Assembly: GCF_029227915.1 (NCBI RefSeq)
Contig: NC_079881.1
Coordinates: 21,675,501 to 21,739,500, forward strand
Reading direction: 5' to 3'
DNA: 64,000 nt
Source of the DNA: Hydractinia symbiolongicarpus
Taxonomy: Eukaryota; Cnidaria; Hydrozoa; Anthoathecata; Hydractiniidae
The position numbers were made by a program, and so were the translations under genes. Below, piece after piece: positions 38,979-52,328 of the stretch. The notes beneath the pieces are model-generated. The model did no database searches, was not told the DNA's origin, and saw only the letters and a program-made list of their open reading frames with translations. Positions within the stretch are counted from its first letter, which is position 1; each line of letters begins with the position of its first letter.

Positions 38979-40580
38979 CCCAATATCCCGCATGACGGCG
39001 TGAAACATCGCCGGCGTTGCAATATTTGGAGGTTCCCACTGGGACCATGCCTAAAAATAGAAATCTGCTGAGCTCACGAAGACTGCGTCGAATGCAAGAA
39101 AAGCGCAAAAATTCTTGTTTGCTCGCTTCCGGATGGAGAAGAACCCTTTCGTGTAAAGCATGACACATTATGCATCGCCTCTTTTCAACGCAACTGGTCA
39201 CTTCCGCAGACGGTGGGCATTCTAGGTGTAAATGGCGAATCAGTGGTGGAGACAAAGCGCTCGTTGCGGCACTGGCCCTTACTCTCACGACGACAACGGA
39301 CACTTGTCTTAGTTCGGCTATGAATATGAAAACTGTTTAAGTGGCACAAGGGAAAGGCGAGATGGGGACCAAAATGCCGTAACCACAAGCAATCGATAAC
39401 GTTAAAGAAGCACGCGATGGTTGCCGTTCTTGTTGGGTTAGCTTTGCGCAGTGGCATTACCATAGCCAATGAGGTTTAACCGAGGCGTGGTGATTGCTAA
39501 TTGAAAACTTTTCCCAATATCCCGCATGACGGCGTGAAACATCGCCGGCGTTGCAATATTTGGAGGTTCCCACTGGGACCATGCCTAAAAATAGAAATCT
39601 GCTGAGCTCACGAAGACTGCGTCGAATGCAAGAAAAGCGCAAAAATTCTTGTTTGCTCGCTTCCGGATGGAGAAGAACCCTTTCGTGTAAAGCAGGACAC
39701 ATTATGCATCGCCTCTTTTCAACGCAACTGGTCACTTCCGCAGACGGTGGGCATTCTAGGTGTAAATGACGAATCAGTGGTGGAGACAAAGCGCTCGTTG
39801 CGGCACTGGCCCTTACTCTCACGACGACAACGGACACTTGTCTTAGTTCGGCTATGAATATGAAAACTGTTTAAGTGGCACAAGGGAAAGGCGAGATGGG
39901 GACCAAAATGCCGTAACTACAAGCAATCGATAACGTTAAAGAAGCACGCGATGGTTGCCGCTCTTGTTGGGTTAGCTTTGCGCAGTGGCATTACCATAGC
40001 CAATGAGGTTTAACCGAGGCGTGGTGATTGCTAATTGAAAACTTTTCCCAATATCCCGCATGACGGCGTGAAACATCGCCGGCGTTGCAATATTTGGAGG
40101 TTCCCACTGGGACCATGCCTAAAAATAGAAATCTGCTGAGCTCACGAAGACTGCGTCGAATGCAAGAAAAGCGCAAAAATTCTTGTTTGCTCGCTTCCGG
40201 ATGGAGAAGAACCCTTTCGTGTAAAGCAGGACACATTATGCATCGCCTCTTTTCAACGCAACTGGTCACTTCCGCAGACGGTGGGCATTCTAGGTGTAAA
40301 TGGCGAATCAGTGGTGGAGACAAAGCGCTCGTTGCGGCACTGGCCCTTACTCTCACGACGACAACGGACACTTGTCTTAGTTCGGCTATGAATATGAAAA
40401 CTGTTTAAGTGGCACAAGGGAAAGGCGAGATGGGGACCAAAATGCCGTAACCACAAGCAATCGATAACGTTAAAGAAGCACGCGATGGTTGCCGTTCTTG
40501 TTGGGTTAGCTTTGCGCAGTGGCATTACCATAGCCAATGAGGTTTAACCGAGGCGTGGTGATTGCTAATTGAAAACTTTT

Positions 40581-42182
40581 CCCAATATCCCGCATGACGG
40601 CGTGAAACATCGCCGGCGTTGCAATATTTGGAGGTTCCCACTGGGACCATGCCTAAAAATAGAAATCTGCTGAGCTCACGAAGACTGCGTCGAATGCAAG
40701 AAAAGCGCAAAAATTCTTGTTTGCTCGCTTCCGGATGGAGAAGAACCCTTTCGTGTAAAGCAGGACACATTATGCATCGCCTCTTTTCAACGCAACTGGT
40801 CACTTCCGCAGACGGTGGGCATTCTAGGTGTAAATGACGAATCAGTGGTGGAGACAAAGCGCTCGTTGCGGCACTGGCCCTTACTCTCACGACGACAACG
40901 GACACTTGTCTTAGTTCGGCTATGAATATGAAAACTGTTTAAGTGGCACAAGGGAAAGGCGAGATGGGGACCAAAATGCCGTAACCACAAGCAATCGATA
41001 ACGTTAAAGAAGCACGCGATGGTTGCCGTTCTTGTTGGGTTAGCTTTGCGCAGTGGCATTACCATAGCCAATGAGGTTTAACCGAGGCGTGGTGATTGCT
41101 AATTGAAAACTTTTCCCAATATCCCGCATGACGGCGTGAAACATCGCCGGCGTTGCAATATTTGGAGGTTCCCACTGGGACCATGCCTAAAAATAGAAAT
41201 CTGCTGAGCTCACGAAGACTGCGTCGAATGCAAGAAAAGCGCAAAAATTCTTGTTTGCTCGCTTCCGAATGGAGAAGAACCCTTTCGTGTAAAGCAGGAC
41301 ACATTATGCATCGCCTCTTTTCAACGCAACTGGTCACTTCCGCAGACGGTGGGCATTCTAGGTGTAAATGGCGAATCAGTGGTGGAGACAAAGCGCTCGT
41401 TGCGGCACTGGCCCTTACTCTCACGACGACAACGGACACTTGTCTTAGTTCGGCTATGAATATGAAAACTGTTTAAGTGGCACAAGGGAAAGGCGAGATG
41501 GGGACCAAAATGCCGTAACCACAAGCAATCGATAACGTTAAAGAAGCACGCGATGGTTGCCGCTCTTGTTGGGTTAGCTTTGCGCAGTGGCATTACCATA
41601 GCCAATGAGGTTTAACCGAGGCGTGGTGATTGCTAATTGAAAACTTTTCCCAATATCCCGCATGACGGCGTGAAACATCGCCGGCGTTGCAATATTTGGA
41701 GCTTCCCACTGGGACCATGCCTAAAAATGGAAATCTGCTGAGCTCACGAAGACTGCGTCGAATGCAAGAAAAGCGCAAAAATTCTTGTTTGCTCGCTTCC
41801 GGATGGAGAAGAACCCTTTCGTGTAAAGCAGGACACATTATGCATCGCCTCTTTTCAACGCAACTGGTCACTTCCGCAGACGGTGGGCATTCTAGGTGTA
41901 AATGGCGAATCAGTGGTGGAGACAAAGCGCTCGTTGCGGCACTGGCCCTTACTCTCACGACGACAACGGACACTTGTCTTAGTTCGGCTATGAATATGAA
42001 AACTGTTTAAGTGGCACAAGGGAAAGGCGAGATGGGGACCAAAATGCCGTAACCACAAGCAATCGATAACGTTAAAGAAGCACGCGATGGTTGCCGCTCT
42101 TGTTGGGTTAGCTTTGCGCAGTGGCATTACCATAGCCAATGAGGTTTAACCGAGGCGTGGTGATTGCTAATTGAAAACTTTT
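40581..42182. repeat. Alpha three-unit block, copy 3 (units 77-79)
   Basis: The ordered p257 A, p154 A and p81 G recur with subtypes T-G, C-G, C-G. The same three-unit succession recurs exactly nine units (4806 bp) downstream at 45387-46988. Two beta blocks lie between. Confidence 0.8.
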
Positions 42183-43784
42183 CCCAATATCCCGCATGAC
42201 GGCGTGAAACATCGCCGGCGTTGCAATATTTGGAGGTTCCCACTGGGACCATGCCTAAAAATAGAAATCTGCTGAGCTCACGAAGACTGCGTCGAATGCA
42301 AGAAAAGCGCAAAAATTCTTGTTTGCTCGCTTCCGGATGGAGAAGAACCCTTTCGTGTAAAGCAGAACACATTATGCATCGCCTCTTTTCGACGCAACTG
42401 GTCGCTTCCGCAGACGGTGGGCATTCTAGGTGTAAATGGCGAATCAGTGGTGGAGACAAAGCGCTCGTTGCGGCACTGGCCCTTACTCTCACGACGACAA
42501 CGGACACTTGTCTTAGTTCGGCTATGAATATGAAAACTGTTTAAGTGGCACAAGGGAAAGGCGAGATGGGGACCAAAATGCCGTAACCACAAGCAATCGA
42601 TAACGTTAAAGAAGCACGCGATGGTTGCCGTTCTTGTTGGGTTAGCTTTGCGCAGTGGCATTACCATAGCCAATGAGGTTTAACCGAGGCGTGGTGATTG
42701 CTAATTGAAAACTTTTCCCAATATCCCGCATGACGGCGTGAAACATCGCCGGCGTTGCAATATTTGGAGGTTCCCACTTGGAGCATGCCTAAAAATAGAA
42801 ATCTGCTGAGCTCACGAAGACTGCGTCGAATGCAAGAAAAGCGCAAAAATTCTTGTTTGCTCGCTTCCGGATGGAGAAGAACCCTTTCGTGTAAAGCAGG
42901 ACACATTATGCATCGCCTCTTTTCAACGCAACTGGTCACTTCCGCAGACGGTGGGCATTCTAGGTGTGAATGGCGAATCAGTGGTGGAGACAATGCGCTC
43001 GTTGCGGCACTGGCCCTTACTCTCACGACGACAACGGACACTTGTCTTAGTTCGGCTATGAATATGAAAACTGTTTAAGTGGCACAAGGGAAAGGCGAGA
43101 TGGGGACCGAAATGCCGTAACCACAAGCAATCGATAACGTTAAAGAAGCACGCGATGGTTGCCGTTCTTGTTGGGTTAGCTTTGCGCAGTGGCATTACCA
43201 TAGCCAATGAGGTTTAACCGAGGCGTGGTGATTGCTAATTGAAAACTTTTCCCAATATCCCGCATGACGGCGTGAAACATCGCCGGCGTTGCAATATTTG
43301 GAGGTACCCACTGGGACCATGCCTAAAAATAGAAATCTGCTGAGCTCACGAAGACTGCGTCGAATGCAAGAAAAGCGCAAAAATTCTTGTTTGCTCGCTT
43401 CCGGATGGAGAAGAACCCTTTCGTGTAAAGCAGGACACATTATGCATCGCCTCTTTTCAACGCAACTGGTCACTTCCGCAGACGGTGGGCATTCTAGGTG
43501 TAAATGGCGAATCAGTGGTGGAGACAAAGCGCTCGTTGCGGCACTGGCCCTTACTCTCACGACGACAACGGACACTTGTCTTAGTTCGGCTATGAATATG
43601 AAAACTGTTTAAGTGGCACAAGGGAAAGGCGAGATGGGGACCAAAATGCCGTAACCACAAGCAATCGATAACGTTAAAGAAGCACGCGATGGTTGCCGCT
43701 CTTGTTGGGTTAGCTTTGCGCAGTGGCATTACCATAGCCAATGAGGTTTAACCGAGGCGTGGTGATTGCTAATTGAAAACTTTT
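42183..43784. repeat. Beta three-unit block, copy A of a tandem duplication (units 80-82)
   Basis: p222 G, p63 T and p56 A occur in order. Unit 80 also carries p184 A and p209 G, which I see elsewhere only in unit 83, exactly 1602 bp away. Unit 81 has several private changes (around 42783, 42968, 42994 and 43110) that its partner, unit 84, lacks. Confidence 0.88.
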
Positions 43785-45386
43785 CCCAATATCCCGCATG
43801 ACGGCGTGAAACATCGCCGGCGTTGCAATATTTGGAGGTTCCCACTGGGACCATGCCTAAAAATAGAAATCTGCTGAGCTCACGAAGACTGCGTCGAATG
43901 CAAGAAAAGCGCAAAAATTCTTGTTTGCTCGCTTCCGGATGGAGAAGAACCCTTTCGTGTAAAGCAGAACACATTATGCATCGCCTCTTTTCGACGCAAC
44001 TGGTCGCTTCCGCAGACGGTGGGCATTCTAGGTGTAAATGGCGAATCAGTGGTGGAGACAAAGCGCTCGTTGCGGCACTGGCCCTTACTCTCACGACGAC
44101 AACGGACACTTGTCTTAGTTCGGCTATGAATATGAAAACTGTTTAAGTGGCACAAGGGAAAGGCGAGATGGGGACCAAAATGCCGTAACCACAAGCAATC
44201 GATAACGTTAAAGAAGCACGCGATGGTTGCCGTTCTTGTTGGGTTAGCTTTGCGCAGTGGCATTACCATAGCCAATGAGGTTTAACCGAGGCGTGGTGAT
44301 TGCTAATTGAAAACTTTTCCCAATATCCCGCATGACGGCGTGAAACATCGCCGGCGTTGCAATATTTGGAGGTTCCCACTTGGACCATGCCTAAAAATAG
44401 AAATCTGCTGAGCTCACGAAGACTGCGTCGAATGCAAGAAAAGCGCAAAAATTCTTGTTTGCTCGCTTCCGGATGGAGAAGAACCCTTTCGTGTAAAGCA
44501 GGACACATTATGCATCGCCTCTTTTCAACGCAACTGGTCACTTCCGCAGACGGTGGGCATTCTAGGTGTAAATGGCGAATCAGTGGTGGAGACAAAGCGC
44601 TCGTTGCGGCACTGGCCCTTACTCTCACGACGACAACGGACACTTGTCTTAGTTCGGCTATGAATATGAAAACTGTTTAAGTGGCACAAGGGAAAGGCGA
44701 GATGGGGACCAAAATGCCGTAACCACAAGCAATCGATAACGTTAAAGAAGCACGCGATGGTTGCCGTTCTTGTTGGGTTAGCTTTGCGCAGTGGCATTAC
44801 CATAGCCAATGAGGTTTAACCGAGGCGTGGTGATTGCTAATTGAAAACTTTTCCCAATATCCCGCATGACGGCGTGAAACATCGCCGGCGTTGCAATATT
44901 TGGAGGTACCCACTGGGACCATGCCTAAAAATAGAAATCTGCTGAGCTCACGAAGACTGCGTCGAATGCAAGAAAAGCGCAAAAATTCTTGTTTGCTCGC
45001 TTCCGGATGGAGAAGAACCCTTTCGTGTAAAGCAGGACACATTATGCATCGCCTCTTTTCAACGCAACTGGTCACTTCCGCAGACGGTGGGCATTCTAGG
45101 TGTAAATGGCGAATCAGTGGTGGAGACAAAGCGCTCGTTGCGGCACTGGCCCTTACTCTCACGACGACAACGGACACTTGTCTTAGTTCGGCTATGAATA
45201 TGAAAACTGTTTAAGTGGCACAAGGGAAAGGCGAGATGGGGACCAAAATGCCGTAACCACAAGCAATCGATAACGTTAAAGAAGCACGCGATGGTTGCCG
45301 TTCTTGTTGGGTTAGCTTTGCGCAGTGGCATTACCATAGCCAATGAGGTTTAACCGAGGCGTGGTGATTGCTAATTGAAAACTTTT
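43785..45386. repeat. Beta three-unit block, copy B of a tandem duplication (units 83-85)
   Basis: It repeats units 80-82, including the otherwise unique p184 A and p209 G in the first unit, p63 T in the second and p56 A in the third. The third unit is T-G here but C-G in copy A. Mutation or conversion has therefore acted since the duplication. Confidence 0.88.
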
Positions 45387-46988
45387 CCCAATATCCCGCA
45401 TGACGGCGTGAAACATCGCCGGCGTTGCAATATTTGGAGGTTCCCACTGGGACCATGCCTAAAAATAGAAATCTGCTGAGCTCACGAAGACTGCGTCGAA
45501 TGCAAGAAAAGCGCAAAAATTCTTGTTTGCTCGCTTCCGGATGGAGAAGAACCCTTTCGTGTAAAGCAGGACACATTATGCATCGCCTCTTTTCAACGCA
45601 ACTGGTCACTTCCGCAGACGGTGGGCATTCTAGGTGTAAATGACGAATCAGTGGTGGAGACAAAGCGCTCGTTGCGGCACTGGCCCTTACTCTCACGACG
45701 ACAACGGACACTTGTCTTAGTTCGGCTATGAATATGAAAAATGTTTAAGTGGCACAAGGGAAAGGCGAGATGGGGACCAAAATGCCGTAACCACAAGCAA
45801 TCGATAACGTTAAAGAAGCACGCGATGGTTGCCGTTCTTGTTGGGTTAGCTTTGCGCAGTGGCATTACCATAGCCAATGAGGTTTAACCGAGGCGTGGTG
45901 ATTGCTAATTGAAAACTCTTCCCAATATCCCGCATGACGGCGTGAAACATCGCCGGCGTTGCAATATTTGGAGGTTCCCACTGGGACCATGCCTAAAAAT
46001 AGAAATCTGCTGAGCTCACGAAGACTGCGTCGAATGCAAGAAAAGCGCAAAAATTCTTGTTTGCTCGCTTCCGAATGGAGAAGAACCCTTTCGTGTAAAG
46101 CAGGACACATTATGCATCGCCTCTTTTCAACGCAACTGGTCACTTCCGCAGACGGTGGGCATTCTAGGTGTAAATGGCGAATCAGTGGTGGAGACAAAGC
46201 GCTCGTTGCGGCACTGGCCCTTACTCTCACGACGACAACGGACACTTGTCTTAGTTCGGCTATGAATATGAAAACTGTTTAAGTGGCACAAGGGAAAGGC
46301 GAGATGGGGACCAAAATGCCGTAACCACAAGCAATCGATAACGTTAAAGAAGCACGCGATGGTTGCCGCTCTTGTTGGGTTAGCTTTGCGCAGTGGCATT
46401 ACCATAGCCAATGAGGTTTAACCGAGGCGTGGTGATTGCTAATTGAAAACTTTTCCCAATATCCCGCATGACGGCGTGAAACATCGCCGGCGTTGCAATA
46501 TTTGGAGGTTCCCACTGGGACCATGCCTAAAAATGGAAATCTGCTGAGCTCACGAAGACTGCGTCGAATGCAAGAAAAGCGCAAAAATTCTTGTTTGCTC
46601 GCTTCCGGATGGAGAAGAACCCTTTCGTGTAAAGCAGGACACATTATGCATCGCCTCTTTTCAACGCAACTGGTCACTTCCGCAGACGGTGGGCATTCTA
46701 GGTGTAAATGGCGAATCAGTGGTGGAGACAAAGCGCTCGTTGCGGCACTGGCCCTTACTCTCACGACGACAACGGACACTTGTCTTAGTTCGGCTATGAA
46801 TATGAAAACTGTTTAAGTGGCACAAGGGAAAGGCGAGATGGGGACCAAAATGCCGTAACCACAAGCAATCGATAACGTTAAAGAAGCACGCGATGGTTGC
46901 CGCTCTTGTTGGGTTAGCTTTGCGCAGTGGCATTACCATAGCCAATGAGGTTTAACCGAGGCGTGGTGATTGCTAATTGAAAACTTTT
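45387..46988. repeat. Alpha three-unit block, copy 4 (units 86-88)
   Basis: p257 A, p154 A and p81 G occur in order, with subtypes T-G, C-G, C-G, as in units 77-79. Together with units 77-85 this makes an alpha, beta, beta, alpha succession of twelve units. Confidence 0.8.
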
Positions 46989-49658
46989 CCCAATATCCCG
47001 CATGACGGCGTGAAACATCGCCGGCGTTGCAATATTTGGAGGTTCCCACTGGGACCATGCCTAAAAATAGAAATCTGCTGAGCTCACGAAGACTGCGTCG
47101 AATGCAAGAAAAGCGCAAAAATTCTTGTTTGCTCGCTTCCGGATGGAGAAGAACCCTTTCGTGTAAAGCAGGACACATTATGCATCGCCTCTTTTCAACG
47201 CAACTGGTCACTTCCGCAGACGGTGGGCATTCTAGGTGTAAATGGCGAATCAGTGGTGGAGACAAAGCGCTCGTTGCGGCACTGGCCCTTACTCTCACGA
47301 CGACAACGGACACTTGTCTTAGTTCGGCTATGAATATGAAAACTGTTTAAGTGGCACAAGGGAAAGGCGAGATGGGGACCAAAATGCCGTAACCACAAGC
47401 AATCGATAACGTTAAAGAAGCACGCGATGGTTGCCGCTCTTGTTGGGTTAGCTTTGCGCAGTGGCATTACCATAGCCAATGAGGTTTAACCGAGGCGTGG
47501 TGATTGCTAATTGAAAACTTTTTCCAATATCCCGCATGACGGCGTGAAACATCGCCGGCGTTGCAATATTTGGAGGTTCCCACTGGGACCATGCCTAAAA
47601 ATGGAAATCTGCTGAGCTCACGAAGACTGCGTCGAATGCAAGAAAAGCGCAAAAATTCTTGTTTGCTCGCTTCCGGATGGAGAAGAACCCTTTCGTGTAA
47701 AGCAGGACACATTATGCATCGCCTCTTTTCAACGCAACTGGTCACTTCCGCAGACGGTGAGCATTCTAGGTGTAAATGGCGAATCAGTGGTGGAGACAAA
47801 GCGCTCGTTGCGGCACTGGCCCTTACTCTCACGACGACAACGGACACTTGTCTTAGTTCGGCTATGAATATGAAAACTGTTTAAGTGGCACAAGGGAAAG
47901 GCGAGATGGGGACCAAAATGCCGTAACCACAAGCAATCGATAACGTTAAAGAAGCACGCGATGGTTGCCGCTCTTGTTGGGTTAGCTTTGCGCAGTGGCA
48001 TTACCATAGCCAATGAGGTTTAACCGAGGCGTGGTGATTGCTAATTGAAAACTTTTCCCAATATCCCGCATGACGGCGTGAAACATCGCCGGCGTTGCAA
48101 TATTTGGAGGTTCCCACTGGGACCATGCCTAAAAATAGAAATCTGCTGAGCTCACGAAGACTGCGTCGAATGCAAGAAAAGCGCAAAAATTCTTGTTTGC
48201 TCGCTTCCGGATGGAGAAGAACCCTTTCGTGTAAAGCGGGACACATTATGCATCGCCTCTTTTCAACGCAACTGGTCACTTCCGCAGACGGTGGGCATTC
48301 TAGGTGTAAATGGCGAATCAGTGGTGGAGACAAAGCGCTCGTTGCGGCACTGGCCCTTACTCTCACGACGACAACGGACACTTGTCTTAGTTCGGCTATG
48401 AATATGAAAACTGTTTAAGTGGCACAAGGGAAAGGCGAGATGGGGACCAAAATGCCGTAACCACAAGCAATCGATAACGTTAAAGAAGCACGCGATGGTT
48501 GCCGCTCTTGTTGGGTTAGCTTTGCGCAGTGGCATTACCATAGCCAATGAGGTTTAACCGAGGCGTGGTGATTGCTAATTGAAAACTTTTCCCAATATCC
48601 CGCATGACGGCGTGGAACATCGCCGGCGTTGCAATATTTGGAGGTTCCCACTGGGACCATGCCTAAAAATGGAAATCTGCTGAGCTCACGAAGACTGTGT
48701 CGAATGCAAGAAAAGCGCAAAAATTCTTGTTTGCTCGCTTCCGGATGGAGAAGAACCCTTTCGTGTAAAGCAGGACACATTATGCATCGCCTCTTTTCAA
48801 CGCAACTGGTCACTTCCGCAGACGGTGGGCATTCTAGGTGTAAATGGCGAATCAGTGGTGGAGACAAAGCGCTCGTTGCGGCACTGGCCCTTACTCTCAC
48901 GACGACAACGGACACTTGTCTTAGTTCGGCTATGAATATGAAAACTGTTTAAGTGGCACAAGGGAAAGGCGAGATGGGGACCAAAATGCCGTAACCACAA
49001 GCAATCGATAACGTTAAAGAAGCACGCGATGGTTGCCGCTCTTGTTGGGTTAGCTTTGCGCAGTGGCATTACCATAGCCAATGAGGTTTAACCGAGGCGT
49101 GGTGATTGCTAATTGAAAACTTTTCCCAATATCCCGCATGACGGCGTGAAACATCGCCGGCGTTGCAATATTTGGAGGTTCCCACTGGGACCATGCCTAA
49201 AAATGGAAATCTGCTGAGCTCACGAAGACTGTGTCGAATGCAAGAAAAGCGCAAAAATTCTTGTTTGCTCGCTTCCGGATGGAGAAGAACCCTTTCGTGT
49301 AAAGCAGGACACATTATGCATCGCCTCTTTTCAACGCAACTGGTCACTTCCGCAGACGGTGGGCATTCTAGGTGTAAATGGCGAATCAGTGGTGGAGACA
49401 AAGCGCTCGTTGCGGCACTGGCCCTTACTCTCACGACGACAACGGACACTTGTCTTAGTTCGGCTATGAATATGAAATCTGTTTAAGTAGCACAAGGGAA
49501 AGGCGAGATGGGGACCAAAATGCCGTCACCACAAGCAATCGATAACGTTAAAGAAGCACGCGATGGTTGCCGCTCTTGTTGGGTTAGCTTTGCGCAGTAG
49601 CATTACCATAGCCAATGAGGTTTAACCGAGGCGTGGTGATTGCTAATTGAAAACTTTT
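46455..49658. repeat. Dimeric stretch followed by a monomer duplication (units 88-93)
   Basis: p81 G marks units 88, 90 and 92 but not 89 or 91, giving a 1068-bp period. Units 92 and 93 both carry p81 G plus p108 T, a combination seen nowhere else, so one monomer was probably duplicated next to itself. All these units belong to a run of eight C-G units (45921-50192). Confidence 0.72.
48225..48241 (+). other. CENP-B-box-like 17-mer with a complete core (unit 91)
   Basis: Every unit has a 17-mer at p169-185 matching the mammalian CENP-B box at 8 of 9 core positions (TTCG....A..C-GG) and 13 of 17 positions of the alpha-satellite consensus. In unit 91 the change p182 A to G restores the missing core base. 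The match could be chance: about one 8-of-9 hit is expected per nine random 534-bp sequences searched on both strands. Binding is not implied. Confidence 0.2.
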
Positions 49659-50726
49659 CCCAATATCCCGCATGACGGCGTGAAACATCGCCGGCGTTGC
49701 AATATTTGGAGGTTCCCACTGGGACCATGCCTAAAAATAGAAATCTGCTGAGCTCACGAAGACTGCGTCGAATGCAAGAAAAGCGCAAAAATTCTTGTTT
49801 GCTCGCTTCCGGATGGAGAAGAACCCTTTCGTGTAAAGCAGGACACATTATGCATCGCCTCTTTTCAACGCAACTGGTCACTTCCGCAGACGGTGGGCAT
49901 TCTAGGTGTAAATGGCGAATCAGTGGTGGAGACAAAGCGCTCGTTGCGGCACTGGCCCTTACTCTCACGACGACAACGGACACTTGTCTTAGTTCGGCTA
50001 TGAATATGAAAACTGTTTAAGTGGCACAAGGGAAAGGCGAGATGGGGACCAAAATGCCGTAACCACAAGCAATCGATAACGTTAAAGAAGCACGCGATGG
50101 TTGCCGCTCTTGTTGGGTTAGCTTTGCGCAGTGGCATTACCATAGCCAATGAGGTTTAACCGAGGCGTGGTGATTGCTAATTGAAAACTTTTCCCAATAT
50201 CCCGCATGACGGCGTGAAACATCGCCGGCGTTGCAATATTTGGAGGTTCCCACTGGGACCATGCCTAAAAATAGAAATCTGCTGAGCTCACGAAGACTGC
50301 GTCGAATGCAAGAAAAGCGCAAAAATTCTTGTTTGCTCGCTTCCGGATGGAGAAGAACCCTTTCGTGTAAAGCAGGACACATTATGCATCGCCTCTTTTC
50401 AACGCAACTGGTCACTTCCGCAGACGGTGGGCATTCTAGGTGTAAATGGCGAATCAGTGGTGGAGACAAAGCGCTCGTTGCGGCACTGGCCCTTACTCTC
50501 ACGACGACAACGGACACTTGTCTTAGTTCGGCTATGAATATGAAAACTGTTTAAGTGGCACAAGGGAAAGGCGAGATGGGGACCAAAATGCCGTAACCAC
50601 AAGCAATCGATAACGTTAAAGAAGCACGCGATGGTTGCCGTTCTTGTTGGGTTAGCTTTGCGCAGTGGCATTACCATAGCCAATGAGGTTTAACCGAGGC
50701 GTGGTGATTGCTAATTGAAAACTTTT

Positions 50727-52328
50727 CCCAATATTCCGCATGACGGCGTGAAACATTGCCGGCGTTGCAATATTTGGAGGTTCTAACTGGGACCATGCCT
50801 AAAAATAGAAATCTGCTGAGCTCACGAAGACTGCGTCGAATGCAGGAAAAGCGCAAAAATTCTTGTTTGCTCGCTTCCGGATGGAGAAGAACCCTTTTGT
50901 GTAAAGCAGGACACATTATGCATCGCCTCTTTTCAACGCAACTGGTCACTTCCGCAGACGGTGGGCATTCTAGGTGTAAATGGCGAATCAGTGGTGGAGA
51001 CAAAGCGCTCGTTGCGGCACTGGCCCTTACTCTCACGACGACAACGGACACTTGTCTTAGTTCGGCTATGAATATGAAAACTGTTTAAGTGGCACAAGGG
51101 AAAGGCGAGATGGGGACCAAAATGCCGTAACCACAAGCAATCGATAACGTTAAAGAAGCACGCGATGGTTGCCGCTCTTGTTGGGTTAGCTTTGCGCAGT
51201 GGCATTACCATAGCCAATGAGGTTTAACCGAGGCGTGGTGATTGCTAATTGAAAACTTTTCCCAATATCCCGCATGACGGCGTGAAACATCGCCGGCGTT
51301 GCAATATTTGGAGGTTCCCACTGGGACCATGCCTAAAAATAGAAATCTGCTGAGCTCACGAAGACTGCGTCGAATGCAAGAAAAGCGCAGAAATTCTTGT
51401 TTGCTCGCTTCCGGATGGAGAAGAACCCTTTCGTGTAAAGCAGGACACATTATGCATCGCCTCTTTTCAACGCAACTGGTCACTTCCGCAGACGGTGGGC
51501 ATTCTAGGTGTAAATGGCGAATCAGTGGTGGAGACAAAGCGCTCGTTGCGGCACTGGCCCTTACTCTCACGACGACAACGGACACTTGTCTTAGTTCGGC
51601 TATGAATATGAAAACTGTTTAAGTGGCACAAGGGAAAGGCGAGATGGGGACCAAAATGCCGTAACCACAAGCAATCGATAACGTTAAAGAAGCACGCGAT
51701 GGTTGCCGTTCTTGTTGGGTTAGCTTTGCGCAGTGGCATTACCATAGCCAATGAGGTTTAACCGAGGCGTGGTGATTGCTAATTGAAAACTTTTCCCAAT
51801 ATTCCGCATGACGGCGTGAAACATCGCCGGCGTTGCAATATTTGGAGGTTCTCACTGGGACCATGCCTAAAAATAGAAATCTGCTGAGCTCACGAAGACT
51901 GCGTCGAATGCAGGAAAAGCGCAAAAATTCTTGTTTGCTCGCTTCCGGATGGAGAAGAACCCTTTCGTGTAAAGCAGGACACATTATGCATCGCCTCTTT
52001 TCAACGCAACTGGTCACTTCCGCAGACGGTGGGCATTCTAGGTGTAAATGGCGAATCAGTGGTGGAGACAAAGCGCTCGTTGCGGCACTGGCCCTTACTC
52101 TCACGACGACAACGGACACTTGTCTTAGTTCGGCTATGAATATGAAAACTGTTTAAGTGGCACAAGGGAAAGGCAAGATGGGGACCAAAATGCTGTAACC
52201 ACAAGCAATCGATAACGTTAAAGAAGCACGCGATGGTTGCCGTTCTTGTTGGGTTAGCTTTGCGCAGTGGCATTACCATAGCCAATGAGGTTTAACCGAG
52301 GCGTGGTGATTGCTAATTGAAAACTTTT
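50727..52328. repeat. Alternating variant pair (units 96 and 98)
   Basis: Units 96 and 98 share p9 T, p58 T and p119 G, while unit 97 between them lacks all three. Unit 96 also has p59 A and other private changes. Confidence 0.65.
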
